Source: G020350405 sp964513655 (GTDB taxonomy: Bacteria > Planctomycetota > Phycisphaerae > Sedimentisphaerales > Anaerobacaceae). Taken from it: 38,834 nt of DNA. Where the stretch lies: positions 1 through 38,834 of the forward strand of contig CAZENQ010000022.1 in the NCBI GenBank assembly GCA_964513655.1. The letters are read 5' to 3'. Below are positions 17,303 through 25,990 of the stretch, in pieces. Each line of letters begins with the position of its first letter. The first letter of the stretch is position 1. Both the position numbers and the translations under genes were made by a program. Below the pieces are notes generated by a model. The model saw only the letters and a program-made list of their open reading frames with translations, did not search any database and was not told where the DNA came from.

Positions 17303-17947
17303 TCAATAATCAAGCATTGATTTCAGCCTGGCCATCGGAAACCTTCTACCCGGGCATTTCGTTTTCCCCGTATAACCCGGCGTGCTGCCGTGACCATAGA
17401 TTCTGCCTTTGGCGATATTGTACCGCCCTTGTAAAAAGCGCACCAGCCTCACCAGTGATTGCATCTGTCTTATGGTAGGCGCCGTTTGATTGAAGTTACC
17501 TACGAGACAAATTCCGACCGCCTTCCTATTGGCCCAGTTGCCCGGCGTACCACCACAATGAGCCCCTGTTCTTTGCTGTCGCCAGCGATACGTTGCCTCG
17601 ACCTGGCCATCACCACTGTCGCTGCCATTACCTATAATAAAATCGTAGCCAACCCCCGCCCAATGTTTACTTTCCCTGTGCCACTTGTCGAATATAGCTG
17701 CATTGCCATTGTGTGTCCCCGAATGATGTATCACTATGGCCGTCCATTTTTTCTCCACACTCGAGGAAGGTAGCCATTCTCTGGGGACATTTTCTTGGAC
17801 TTTCGTCCTGGTTTTGGCCGGTGCCAAAGGTGCTGGCTGAACAGCATCAGGGTACTGATGTGTTATCTTGGGCATCGGCTCGTCATTATATATACAGCCG
17901 CTCAGCACAAACAAACAACCGCAGACAGTAAGAGCCCTGTTAAACAT
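17303..17947 (-). CDS. N-acetylmuramoyl-L-alanine amidase (Amidase_2/PGRP type), lipoprotein
   Basis: A 214-aa protein. It has a lipoprotein signal with lipobox LSGC (C18), then a proline-rich linker, then a type 2 amidase domain. Zinc ligands are recognisable: His in AIVIHHSGT, His in RIYGHGSTPGYTG and Cys in TKCPGRRFP. HWAGVGYDFIIGNG and AVGICLVGNF are further family motifs. It cuts the amide bond between N-acetylmuramic acid and the peptide stem, probably in periplasmic peptidoglycan remodelling or recycling. The gene is 152 bases after the RsbW-type kinase. The gap holds an imperfect hairpin. Confidence 0.9.
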   Translation of the reverse strand: MFNRALTVCGCLFVLSGCIYNDEPMPKITHQYPDAVQPAPLAPAKTRTKVQENVPREWLPSSSVEKKWTAIVIHHSGTHNGNAAIFDKWHRESKHWAGVGYDFIIGNGSDSGDGQVEATYRWRQQRTGAHCGGTPGNWANRKAVGICLVGNFNQTAPTIRQMQSLVRLVRFLQGRYNIAKGRIYGHGSTPGYTGKTKCPGRRFPMARLKSMLDY

Positions 17948-18048
17948 CTAATTATTCACCTTTCCTAATCGCTGATTCATCGACATCTTATTAAAAGACC
18001 CTGTTTTGCAATATGTCGGCTTGCCACTTCGCGATTCTTTGCGGTGAC

Positions 18049-18075
18049 CCCAAATCGCAATTTTTTGCAATTGGG
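18049..18075 (-). repeat. Imperfect hairpin between the RsbW-type and amidase genes
   Basis: CCCAAATCGCAA (18049-18060) and TTGCAATTGGG (18065-18075) pair with one bulge and a four-base loop. It lies 24 bases after the stop of the kinase gene. No U-tract follows on either strand, so it is a weak terminator or an mRNA processing/stability element. Confidence 0.35.
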
Positions 18076-18099
18076 AACCACAAATGACGGCCATTTCGG

Positions 18100-18555
18100 T
18101 TATGCCTGCGCCTGGCTGGGAGCCCCCGCTAAACGCGGTTTCTCCTTATATCTTACCATGTGCACCTGGTTGCCTTGCTCGTTGAATTCAACCACATCCA
18201 TGTACGAGTTGATCAGGAGCAACCCCCTGCCCTCGGTCTTGTAAAGATTCTCCCCACTTCGTGGATCTGGTATTGAATTCGGGTCAAACCCATTGCCCTC
18301 ATCCGTCATAAAAATCTCAACCTTGTCCAAGCCTACCGAATAGTCAATCTTAACCTCCTTGTCACGTTTCATCCTGTTACCATGCTTGATGGCGTTGATA
18401 AAAGCCTCCTCCAAGGCAAGATGGATAGCAAAAATGTCCTCTTGGCTGAAATCGCCAGCTTCCAGTTCAGACAGAATCTTTCTGCAGAACTCGGTAATAG
18501 CAGATGCCCTGCTTTCGACAGCCACTGAACCACGGACCGGTGTTTTTGACGCCAT
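18100..18555 (-). CDS. RsbW/SpoIIAB-type anti-sigma factor serine kinase
   Basis: A 151-aa protein from the ATG at 18555 (MASKTPVRG), which has AGGA upstream; the longer frame has no good SD. A single GHKL ATPase domain is visible: N box EEAFINAIKHGN, G1 box DEGNGFDP, G2 box GRGLLLINSY. Small stand-alone kinases of this type bind a sigma factor or another target and phosphorylate a STAS antagonist. The STAS protein is encoded immediately upstream on the same strand (138 bases between), which makes a complete partner-switch pair. No sigma factor or PP2C phosphatase is in the window, so the output is unknown. Confidence 0.88.
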   Translation of the reverse strand: MASKTPVRGSVAVESRASAITEFCRKILSELEAGDFSQEDIFAIHLALEEAFINAIKHGNRMKRDKEVKIDYSVGLDKVEIFMTDEGNGFDPNSIPDPRSGENLYKTEGRGLLLINSYMDVVEFNEQGNQVHMVRYKEKPRLAGAPSQAQA

Positions 18556-18692
18556 AGACTTATACCGTCCTAAAAAACCGCTGCAAACAGCATGCAAAGG
18601 CGGATTTATCTCTCAAAACATATGGCACTCTACGTCCCAATTATCGGCCAATTTTCCAAATTCTTGTGAACAAAACCAAAAAAGATTGCCAC

Positions 18693-19061
18693 CTAATCTA
18701 CGCCGACCAGGCTTTCGGACGCATCTTCTATATCCTGACATATATCGAAAATCTTGTTCAGCCGCGTTATTTTGAAAATCTCGTGGATTTTCGGGTCAAT
18801 ATTGCAAAGCTTTAGCTGACCGTCGCGTTCGTAAACCTTTTTGCTGACTCTAATTAGGAGCCCTAAAACAGCAGACGAGAGGAACCGTACGTTGCAAAAA
18901 TCCAAAATCAGATTTATCCGCTCGCCCTGCTCAACAACAGACACGATAGATTCACCAAGTGTCTGAATATCCTTTTCCTCGAGGATTTTTTCGTCGGTAA
19001 AAGTAATAATTGCGGCATTCTCAGCATATTCAACACTCATTTTCGGCTCAATCGACGCCAT
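18693..19061 (-). CDS. STAS-domain anti-sigma factor antagonist (RsbV/SpoIIAA type)
   Basis: A 122-aa protein, the whole length of a STAS domain. It has the pattern INLILDFCNVRFLSSAVLGLLIRVSKKV; one of the two serines in the FLSSAVL loop is the expected phosphorylation site, and L-S-S at this point is usual for the family. It likely competes with the target of the kinase encoded downstream, switching when dephosphorylated. AAGGAG lies six bases before the ATG, and a good promoter is present upstream. Confidence 0.9.
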   Translation of the reverse strand: MASIEPKMSVEYAENAAIITFTDEKILEEKDIQTLGESIVSVVEQGERINLILDFCNVRFLSSAVLGLLIRVSKKVYERDGQLKLCNIDPKIHEIFKITRLNKIFDICQDIEDASESLVGVD

Positions 19062-19096
19062 AGCACACTCCTTAAAAAGCGCTCAACTGCCCCAAA

Positions 19097-19125
19097 ATCC
19101 TATGCTAGACTTCCTCAGATGTCAA
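19097..19125 (-). promoter_or_regulatory. Promoter of the RsbV/RsbW partner-switch genes
   Basis: Minus-strand TTGACA (19125-19120), 17 bases, TAGGAT (19102-19097). Predicted start is about 30 bases before the STAS gene ATG. Confidence 0.6.
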
Positions 19126-19628
19126 GCTTTTTGCAGTAATTGCGAAATTTTGTCATTCTTTCGAACAACACTTTTTTGCAATTTTTTGTATTTTACCACA
19201 GAAAGACTCTTGCAACCTCAAACATATCGTGAATAATGGAGAACTGAATACAACAAGTATCTTGTTTTTTTCGGCCCTGGCAGGTATCTTGGATAACCGG
19301 TCCGAGAGTGCTCAGTTCGCAAGAGAGTTATGTAGAAACTTCCGTTATTTTCTGAATTTTGTATGATAAAACCAAGCTTATAGTCAGGTCTATACTGTAA
19401 AGGGCGCCTAAAAGAGAGCACAACTACAAAGCAGATGCTATCACTTATTCACTCTTGCGCTATTGTGAATTTAGGTATGCTGGACAAGTTTTGCAATCAG
19501 GTATTTCTGCCCCTAAAATCAGAGATTTCCTGATAACAAGTCGCGCCGATAGGCGTATAATATGTCGGAAATTACTGGAATTGTAGAAAAACCCTTATAT
19601 TATTGGTCCTTTTCAAAGGAGGCTCAAA
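19126..19628. other. Divergent intergenic region
   Basis: About 500 bases of AT-rich sequence between the STAS and Rrf2 genes. A short minus-strand open frame at 19218-19421 has no SD or family-like sequence. A TATAAT at 19556-19561 could be the -10 of the Rrf2 gene, but its -35 is poor. I see nothing else. Confidence 0.5.
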
Positions 19629-20027
19629 ATGAGAATCAGTAGGTCAACAGGTTATGCAATACTGGCAGTCGGCTACATTGCCCAGAACCAAAAGCAAGGG
19701 ATCGTTCTATCCCAAAGCGTATCTAAGAAATACAACATACCGTCGGAATACTTGCTTAAGATACTGCAGCAGCTGGTCAGGGCAAACGTACTACGCAGCA
19801 AAAGAGGACCCCGCGGCGGCTTCAACCTCGCTCAACCAGCAAAGAAAATCACAATGCTACAGATTATAGAAGCTGTTGAAGGACCCATGATTAGCCAATT
19901 GAACCTGAAGGAGCAGGCACGCGGGGAGAAATTCGCCGCCAGAGCCGAGAAAAACTACGAAAAAGCTATTGCTCAGGCCAAAAGTGTCTTTGAAAAAGCA
20001 AAGCTCACAGACTTGCTCGCAGGTTAA
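19629..20027 (+). CDS. Rrf2-family transcriptional regulator without cysteines
   Basis: A 132-aa protein preceded by a perfect AAAGGAGG. It is a winged-helix Rrf2 protein: MRISRSTGYAILAVGYIAQ, VSKKYNIPSEYLLKILQQLVRANVLRSKRGPRGGFNLAQPAKKITMLQIIEAVEGP. The classical Fe-S sensing members (IscR, NsrR, RsrR) have three Cys in the loop after this point. Here the whole protein has no Cys, and the region after the wing is a charged helix (EQARGEKFAARAEKNYEKAIAQAKS). It therefore probably senses something other than an Fe-S cluster, like the cysteine-free CymR group. It is 16 bases before the MazG-like gene and likely co-transcribed. Confidence 0.9.
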   Translation: MRISRSTGYAILAVGYIAQNQKQGIVLSQSVSKKYNIPSEYLLKILQQLVRANVLRSKRGPRGGFNLAQPAKKITMLQIIEAVEGPMISQLNLKEQARGEKFAARAEKNYEKAIAQAKSVFEKAKLTDLLAG

Positions 20028-20043
20028 TTCACTCAGCAGGACT

Positions 20044-20307
20044 ATGCACATTAGCGAATTTCAACAGCTAATCTCGAAAAAATACGAAAAACGTGATCGA
20101 GAAAGAGGAGTCCCCGCCACCTTCATGTGGTTTATAGAAGAAGTTGGTGAACTCGCTACGGCCTTGGCAGCCGATGACCAAAAAAACAAGGAGCAGGAAT
20201 TTGCCGATGTATTTGCCTGGCTTTGTACTCTGGCAAATACAAACGACATAGACATGGAAAAGGTGTGTGAGAAATACACTGCCGACACCAGCGAAGGTTT
20301 CAAATAA
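20044..20307 (+). CDS. MazG-like nucleotide pyrophosphohydrolase
   Basis: An 87-aa protein from ATG 20044. A longer frame exists, but its start lies inside the Rrf2 gene. It contains the all-alpha NTP-pyrophosphatase pattern: FMWFIEEVGELATAL and QEFADVFAWLCTLAN give the ExxE and ExxD metal-binding motifs. The length fits single-domain MazG-like/dCTPase-type enzymes, which hydrolyse (d)NTPs to monophosphates, often for nucleotide-pool cleaning. It forms a two-gene unit with the Rrf2 regulator. Confidence 0.87.
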   Translation: MHISEFQQLISKKYEKRDRERGVPATFMWFIEEVGELATALAADDQKNKEQEFADVFAWLCTLANTNDIDMEKVCEKYTADTSEGFK

Positions 20308-20321
20308 AGCCTGACTGACTT

Positions 20322-22406
20322 TCAGCCGTTGGTCTGTGGTTGTTGCTCGTCACCGACTTCGTCCGGAGATTGTGTGTCGCTGGATGAGCCTGCTGCAGCC
20401 AAGGCCCTGTAGAAGCACCACGCCAGACCGCCTATTATTATCAGAAATACTGCGGCAAGGATTATATAAGAGACTCCGCTCAGTTCATTACGAATAGGTG
20501 CCGGCCCCTCGTCAATCTTCGTCGTGTGCCTCAGGCCCATCAGAATCAGTGCAATAAATGCGCTGACATCCATAGTGGCTATTATCCCCGCCCATCTGGC
20601 AAACCACGATGCCTGACTCGCCGAGCTGTGCGCCTTACCGAGGATATAGTTACAAAGCCCCATTGCAGCAATCCCGCCGACCAGCAATGCCCAGAGCAAA
20701 GTATTCTCCATCAGTTGCTCATAAGCCTCCGGCATCGAGACCGTAATTGAGACCACGAACAAGCCAACAGGGACCAACGCCAGTACAAACGCTATCAATC
20801 CGCCCAATCTGCCACGGACCTCCATATCCTGTTCTTTTCGCTGCGGTCCTTCAATATCCTGGCGTCCTTTGAACAAGCTGAAGATGACCGAAAGCACAGG
20901 TGCCAGCCCCACAACTGCCAATCCAACGCAGTTTGGCAATATCCACTCACCTTGGGGAGTCCTCAAGAAGCCGCATGCGCCGCTAATATCATCAAAAAGC
21001 TGCCAGAAGAAAAGCGTCCCAAGCACTATGGGAATTACTAAGCGTATCAGATAATCCCACCATTTGCCTAATTTCCAGTCGCTTCGGCTGTTGGCATGGC
21101 GCCTCAATATCCCAATTCGCCAAAGCCAGCCCACAACCACACATTCCAAAAGCCCCATAAAGGCTATGCCCCATGTGCCGTTAACAAAGCCATCGATGGT
21201 TCCAAGCCAGTTCAGCCCCCCTTTTGTCACATAAACCAAGCCAAAGCCGAGTCCCACAAAGCTCATCATGGGAAGAACGATACTCCTTCGCCACCCCGTC
21301 TTGTCAACGATACTTGCCAGAATTGATTCAGTCATCGAAAATGCTGAGTCAATCCCCAGCGTCACCAGGGCAAAGAAAAAAATGAAACTGAACCACGCCG
21401 AATATGGCAGCTGCGCTAAAGCATAAGGAAAAGCAACAAATGCCAGTGAAGGTCCACTATCGGCAACATTTTCAACTGTGACCGGGCTGCCCGCCTGCTG
21501 AGTCGCAAAAGCCATCCCGCCCAACGTCGCAAAAACCGCCAGACCCGCTACGAAACTGGTCGCAAAATCCGCAATACTAATTATCGCCGCATTATTGTTA
21601 ATATCGCTCTTCCTGTGCAGGAAGCTCGCGTACGTAATCATTATGCCATAAGCCAGACTCAGCGAAAAGAATACTTGCCCGAACGCATAACGCCAAGTAA
21701 TCGGTTTGGCAAGCTCAGACCAGACGGGGTCAAGATAATACGCCAGGCCCTGCATACTGCCTTCGAGTGTCAGGCCTCTGACTGTAAGTATGAGTAGCAT
21801 CAGCCACGGCAGAGGAACCGTCAGCCACACAATCCTGCCAACCAACCTGACACCTCTGAATATACAAAAGTACATCGCCACCCATGAGATTATCAGGGGC
21901 CACACGATGTTCCACCGTATCGCTCCAAGCGCCAACCCTTCCTGATGCCCGAGATATTCATTAAAGAAGAAATCCTTGGCATTGGCTACTCCTTCAATAC
22001 CTTCGCCGCTCCAGGGAAGCTCTCCCCCATTCAAAATACCTACAATGCTGTACCAGAGAAAACTAAAGCAGTACGCCAAAATCACCGGATAATAGGTTAT
22101 AATAACGAAGGCCAGTATAATGCCCCACCAACCTACGACTTCAAAACGCTTGTGTCCCCGCTTGAAAGCGTCCGGCGCCGCCCGCTGTGTATAATGGCCG
22201 AGACTGAATTCCAGAACCATCACCGGAAAACCAACCAACAGCAGCGCTATTATATACGGAATCAGAAACGCTCCGCCCCCGAAGCTGTAAAGTTTATAGG
22301 GAAAGCCCCACAAATTACCCAGGCCGACCGCAGAGCCGATCGCCGCAAGAATGAAACCACCGCGTGTCCCCCAGCTTTCTCTCCTCTCTTCCAAAAGCTC
22401 TGGCAT
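20322..22406 (-). CDS. Neurotransmitter:sodium symporter (NSS/SNF) family transporter
   Basis: A 694-aa protein. The N-terminal signature SWGTRGGFILAAIGSAVGLGNLWGFPYKLYSFGGGAFLIPY is diagnostic of NSS (LeuT) transporters, with sodium-site residues in the GSAVGLGN stretch. Further helices include WRYAFGQVFFSLSLAYGIMITYASFLH and FIFFFALVTLGIDSAF. It is longer than LeuT-type bacterial members (about 450-510 aa), with an extended C-terminal membrane region and a hydrophilic tail. It imports an amino acid or amine with Na+. A GGAGG SD precedes the ATG. It follows the amidohydrolase gene by 34 bases on the same strand, and so may import that enzyme's substrate or a product. Confidence 0.93.
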   Translation of the reverse strand: MPELLEERRESWGTRGGFILAAIGSAVGLGNLWGFPYKLYSFGGGAFLIPYIIALLLVGFPVMVLEFSLGHYTQRAAPDAFKRGHKRFEVVGWWGIILAFVIITYYPVILAYCFSFLWYSIVGILNGGELPWSGEGIEGVANAKDFFFNEYLGHQEGLALGAIRWNIVWPLIISWVAMYFCIFRGVRLVGRIVWLTVPLPWLMLLILTVRGLTLEGSMQGLAYYLDPVWSELAKPITWRYAFGQVFFSLSLAYGIMITYASFLHRKSDINNNAAIISIADFATSFVAGLAVFATLGGMAFATQQAGSPVTVENVADSGPSLAFVAFPYALAQLPYSAWFSFIFFFALVTLGIDSAFSMTESILASIVDKTGWRRSIVLPMMSFVGLGFGLVYVTKGGLNWLGTIDGFVNGTWGIAFMGLLECVVVGWLWRIGILRRHANSRSDWKLGKWWDYLIRLVIPIVLGTLFFWQLFDDISGACGFLRTPQGEWILPNCVGLAVVGLAPVLSVIFSLFKGRQDIEGPQRKEQDMEVRGRLGGLIAFVLALVPVGLFVVSITVSMPEAYEQLMENTLLWALLVGGIAAMGLCNYILGKAHSSASQASWFARWAGIIATMDVSAFIALILMGLRHTTKIDEGPAPIRNELSGVSYIILAAVFLIIIGGLAWCFYRALAAAGSSSDTQSPDEVGDEQQPQTNG

Positions 22407-22440
22407 CCCTACTTACCTCCATGTAATTATGCTCCAGCAG

Positions 22441-23223
22441 CTACTTTTTTATACCAAGTATCTCCAGCGTATCGCGCTCGATGATGCTTCGAATATTGCC
22501 CCGGGGTACAGTCGGAAGATTCGTATCTGCCAGCAGCTTATTAAAGCCCAGCAGTGTCTCTATACACTCCCCCGCCCTGCCGAACGGAAACCCGCTTCCG
22601 AAGAGCAGCTTGTCCATCACCCCATTTTCGTGTGCCCTCACCACTATGTTATACACCTCCCAGACATTGCTCGGCCGTATTGTCAAATCCGCATAGACAT
22701 TTTCGTGTTTCGCCGCTATCGACAGCGCCTGCTCAACAAATGGCACTCCCATAGTCCCGATGACAATCTTCAGGCTGGGAAATTGCCTCGCAACTTCATC
22801 TAAAAGATACGGCTGCGCATAATCCAGAACTGCCCCGGGCCCTAAAGCACCGCCATTATGAAAGAAAACAGGAAGCCCCAACTCCTGTGCCGATTCGTAA
22901 AACCTCATCGCCCTGCTGTGAGCAGGATGAAAACCGCAGTTCGAGCAATAAAGGACCGTGCCCTTAAGGCCGAGCTTGTCCGTAATAGATGCCAGGTTCT
23001 TGGCATCTGTTTTGTCCTTCGTCGGCTCTACATGCGCAAAGCCGACCATTTTCTCTTTATGCCTGTCGACGTACTCGGATAATTTCTTGTTGACCTCCGC
23101 GATAGGCTCATCCGGCGCAGCCAACACAATGCAAACGTCCACTGTCTCCACCGCCGCCAAATGCTCGGATGCCTCAACCTCCTCAGCGGCACAATTTATA
23201 TGCGTATGGCAGTCAACTATCAT
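22441..23223 (-). CDS. Amidohydrolase-2-like TIM-barrel protein with altered active-site residues
   Basis: A 260-aa protein. The N-terminal HxH motif (DCHTHIN, H6/H8) and the FFHNGG His near 122 fit the amidohydrolase-related family 2 (COG2159). Two later positions differ from the usual pattern. Where I-x-G-H-x-G is expected the sequence is VIGTMGVP (Thr157), and where F-G-S-D-x-P is expected it is FGSGFPFG (Gly211). The catalytic Asp is therefore missing or moved. AAAGG precedes the ATG. It is transcribed just before the NSS symporter (34 bases), which suggests a shared pathway, but no substrate can be named. Confidence 0.8.
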   Translation of the reverse strand: MIVDCHTHINCAAEEVEASEHLAAVETVDVCIVLAAPDEPIAEVNKKLSEYVDRHKEKMVGFAHVEPTKDKTDAKNLASITDKLGLKGTVLYCSNCGFHPAHSRAMRFYESAQELGLPVFFHNGGALGPGAVLDYAQPYLLDEVARQFPSLKIVIGTMGVPFVEQALSIAAKHENVYADLTIRPSNVWEVYNIVVRAHENGVMDKLLFGSGFPFGRAGECIETLLGFNKLLADTNLPTVPRGNIRSIIERDTLEILGIKK

Positions 23224-23436
23224 TTCCCGGTACCTTTAATAATAGTATCGGCTATCAATAATCAATTATCTTACCCCCGTCAAGAACAATTATTTGTCCC
23301 ATCTCTGGCAATTTTAGCATCCCGTCCGCCCCATCTTGCCTCTTTTGATGTCTTATCGCTGGCTCTTTTCGACGTTTGTTTCACTGAAGGATTCTTTATC
23401 CGGCAAAATTAATGATGACCGCCTATAAGGTAATGC

Positions 23437-23465
23437 TTGACCTAAGGCTCGCTTGGCCGTAATAT
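23437..23465 (+). promoter_or_regulatory. Promoter of the zinc-ribbon gene
   Basis: TTGACC (23437-23442), 17 bases, TAATAT (23460-23465). The predicted start near 23472 lies 38 bases before the GTG start at 23510 and rules out a start at 23453. Confidence 0.55.
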
Positions 23466-23509
23466 GTCACAACCTATTTAACTCACTTTGCATACAACAG
23501 GAGATCTGT

Positions 23510-23896
23510 GTGGACTGCCCGGTTTGTAAAAATGCGATGATTACACTCGAGCTTGCCGAAGTCGAGGTCGATTACTGCACCGACTGTGGGGGCATCTGGC
23601 TCGATGCCGGCGAACTGGAGCTTCTCTTAGGCGACCCTGAGCAGTCTGAACAATTGCTTAATTCCTTCGAAATCGACTCAGAATGCGCCGAAAAACGGCG
23701 AAAATGTCCTATCTGCCTGAAAAAAATGCAAAAAATCGTCGTCGGCACGGCCAAGCCTACCCTGCTCATAGATAAGTGCGCAAAAGGTGACGGTTTGTGG
23801 TTCGACAAGGGCGAGCTGCAGGACATCTTCGACAGGGCAAATTTGGACAAAGATAGCAAAATCCAAAAATTACTGGCTGATATTTTTCCCAAATAA
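23510..23896 (+). CDS. TFIIB-type zinc-ribbon protein
   Basis: A 128-aa protein with GTG start six bases after CAGGAG. It has two zinc-ribbon units, the first starting at residue 2: CPVCKNAM then VDYCTDCGGIWLDAGELELLL, and a second with CPICLKKM and IDKCAKGDGLWFDKGELQDIF. The C..C-x-x-G-x-W-x-D-x-G-E-L pattern is that of the zf-TFIIB family (COG3809). In the second unit the last Cys pair reads CAKGD, so one ligand is lost. Function in bacteria is not established. It has its own promoter and lies 156 bases before the first SSS symporter. Confidence 0.88.
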   Translation: MDCPVCKNAMITLELAEVEVDYCTDCGGIWLDAGELELLLGDPEQSEQLLNSFEIDSECAEKRRKCPICLKKMQKIVVGTAKPTLLIDKCAKGDGLWFDKGELQDIFDRANLDKDSKIQKLLADIFPK

Positions 23897-24052
23897 TTCC
23901 CATTTTTTTGTTTACCCGGCAGAGATATTACCGCACAATGCTCCCTTACAAATTCTCGGAGGCGGTAATTTTCGCCTGATATATATCTTGATATAAGCGT
24001 GAACGTGTTTTTCTAAGCGAATGGTTTAATAGAGAAAGTTAGAGGTTGGCAT

Positions 24053-25753
24053 ATGGGCAGCATGGTTGAATTTGGAATGTTGGCCAACACGCTTTGGGGC
24101 TGGCCCGATTGGTGTACCCTCGGGCTGTTTTTTGCGGCCCTGATTGGTGTAATCTGGTGGGTACTGAAGCAAAAAGAAGAAACATCGGTAGATTACTTCC
24201 TTGCCGGTCGTCAAGCCGGCTGGATTGCCATCGGGGCATCAATCTTTGCATCAAACATCGGTTCCGAGCACCTGGTGGGCCTGGCGGGCGCCGGCGCTAA
24301 AAGCGGTATGGCAATGTCCCACTGGGAATTCCATGCCTGGTTAATCCTTGTGCTTGGCTGGCTTTTTGTGCCCTTTTATGCCCGCAGTATGGTATTTACA
24401 ATGCCGGAATTCCTCGAAAGGCGTTACTGTCCCGCCGCAAGAACTTTCCTCTCTGTTATCTCACTCATCAGCTACGTCCTGACAAAAGTGGCCGTGACAG
24501 TCTATGCCGGAGGCTTGGTTTTCAAAACGGTTCTTGGAATTGAGAGCGTAAGCGTCTTCGGTTTTGATATCGACTTCTTCTGGGTCGGTGCAATTGGATT
24601 AGTCGTGGTGACAGGTTTATATACAATTTTCGGCGGAATGAAGGCCATCCTTGCCACAGCCGTCCTGCAAGCCCCGGTTTTGATTATCGGTTCGCTGGTG
24701 ATTCTTTTTGTAGGGCTGTGGAAACTTGGCGGTTGGGGCGAGCTTGAGGCAATCTGCAGCCAGAATGTTACCGAACACGGCGACAGCATGATGAGCATGA
24801 TTCGTTCAGCAAAAGATGCGGACTTCCCGTGGACGGGCGTGCTCCTGGGCTCTGCCATCATCGGGTTCTGGTATTGGTGCACCGACCAGTACATCGTCCA
24901 GAGAACACTTTCGGCTCACAACCAACAACAGGCCCGCAGAGGAACAATTTTCGCAGGGTATATGAAAATCTTGCCGGTTTTCATCTTCCTTGTTCCCGGT
25001 ATGATTGCCTACGCCATGCACCAGAAAGGAATTATCAACCTGGAGAATCCGGATAAAGCCTTCCCGGTTTTGGTCAGAACCCTGTTGCCGGCGGGCGTAA
25101 AAGGTATCGTCGTTGGTGGTTTGGTCGCGGCGTTGATGAGTTCGTTAGCTTCGCTGTTTAACTCCTCCGCTACGCTCTTTACTGTTGACTTTTACAAGAA
25201 ATTCAAACCGCAGTCTACAGAGAAGCAGCTCGTGTTTGTTGGCCGCGTCGCAACAGCCGTAGTGGTCGTGTTGGGAGTCGCCTGGATCCCCGTGATGTTT
25301 CTGATTGCCGATTACCTGTACAAATACCTCCAAATGGTCCAGGGCCTGATTGCACCGGCTGTTGCAGCCGTCTTTGTCCTCGGTGTGTTCTCCAAGCGTA
25401 CTACAGCCGCGGGCGGCCTTTGGGGACTGGTCATCGGCTTTTCCCTCGGAATGTTAAGACTGGTACTGGTTATTTTCCAGAAGTTCCTGCCAGAAGGCAC
25501 GCTTGTCCATTACATTGCCGCGGTTAACTGGCTGCATTACTGCATCTTCCTGTTCTTCTTGTCTCTTGCACTGAGTATTATTATCAGTCTATTTACCAAA
25601 AAACCCAGTGAAGAGAAGATTCAGGGATTAACGTACGGTGCGGGAACGCCGGAGCAGATAGCCGAAACACGACAAAGCTGGAATAAATGGGATGTGATTC
25701 ACTCGTTAATCATCGTTGGTATTATCGTCGCGTGTTACATTTACTTCTGGTAA
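24053..25753 (+). CDS. Sodium:solute symporter (SSS family), SGLT-like, first copy
   Basis: A 566-aa polytopic membrane protein, the usual size for SSS members. Family features are VDYFLAGRQAGWIAIGASIFASNIGSEHLVGLAGAGA (helix 1-2 region), MPEFLERRYCPAARTFLSVISL, GGMKAILATAVLQAPVLIIGS, WTGVLLGSAIIGFWYWCTDQYIVQRTLSA, and LVAALMSSLASLFNSSATLFTVDFYKKFKP with the conserved SS-x-x-NS-x-x-T segment of the sodium site. The closest known types import sugars such as glucose or galactose with Na+. A final isolated helix ends the protein. The SD is weak. It is transcribed toward the arabinose locus but is separated from it by 550 bases and a separate promoter. Confidence 0.93.
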   Translation: MGSMVEFGMLANTLWGWPDWCTLGLFFAALIGVIWWVLKQKEETSVDYFLAGRQAGWIAIGASIFASNIGSEHLVGLAGAGAKSGMAMSHWEFHAWLILVLGWLFVPFYARSMVFTMPEFLERRYCPAARTFLSVISLISYVLTKVAVTVYAGGLVFKTVLGIESVSVFGFDIDFFWVGAIGLVVVTGLYTIFGGMKAILATAVLQAPVLIIGSLVILFVGLWKLGGWGELEAICSQNVTEHGDSMMSMIRSAKDADFPWTGVLLGSAIIGFWYWCTDQYIVQRTLSAHNQQQARRGTIFAGYMKILPVFIFLVPGMIAYAMHQKGIINLENPDKAFPVLVRTLLPAGVKGIVVGGLVAALMSSLASLFNSSATLFTVDFYKKFKPQSTEKQLVFVGRVATAVVVVLGVAWIPVMFLIADYLYKYLQMVQGLIAPAVAAVFVLGVFSKRTTAAGGLWGLVIGFSLGMLRLVLVIFQKFLPEGTLVHYIAAVNWLHYCIFLFFLSLALSIIISLFTKKPSEEKIQGLTYGAGTPEQIAETRQSWNKWDVIHSLIIVGIIVACYIYFW

Positions 25754-25832
25754 TCGGATCTGAGAATTTTTGCCGGTCAGAGATTCGGCAACGAAGCGAA
25801 AATCGGCAAATAGCTGTCAGGTTAATGAACTG

Positions 25833-25855
25833 GCACGGCAATATTTTGCCGGTGC
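25833..25855 (+). repeat. Strong hairpin
   Basis: GCACGGCAA (25833-25841) and TTGCCGGTGC (25846-25855) pair over nine base pairs with one bulged G and a TATT loop. No T-tract follows. Confidence 0.5.
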
Positions 25856-25990
25856 GGGGCCGCTCAAGAGTTGTATGCACCAAAAAACGCATAAATTGCC
25901 CCTTATACCCCGAAAAATGCAAATAAGCTCCCAGTGGCACCTCCCGACCGACTTCTCCTATGGACTAATGCCCTAAAGCAGGTGGTCTAG

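Noticed and set aside
19218..19421. A 67-codon minus-strand open frame in the STAS-Rrf2 intergenic region.
   Set aside because: No SD and no membrane or domain pattern. The region is AT-rich and such frames are expected by chance.
23453..23509. A TTG start for the zinc-ribbon gene at 23453.
   Set aside because: It overlaps the promoter (23437-23465). GTG 23510 has CAGGAG at six bases and places the first CxxC at the N-terminus as in the family.
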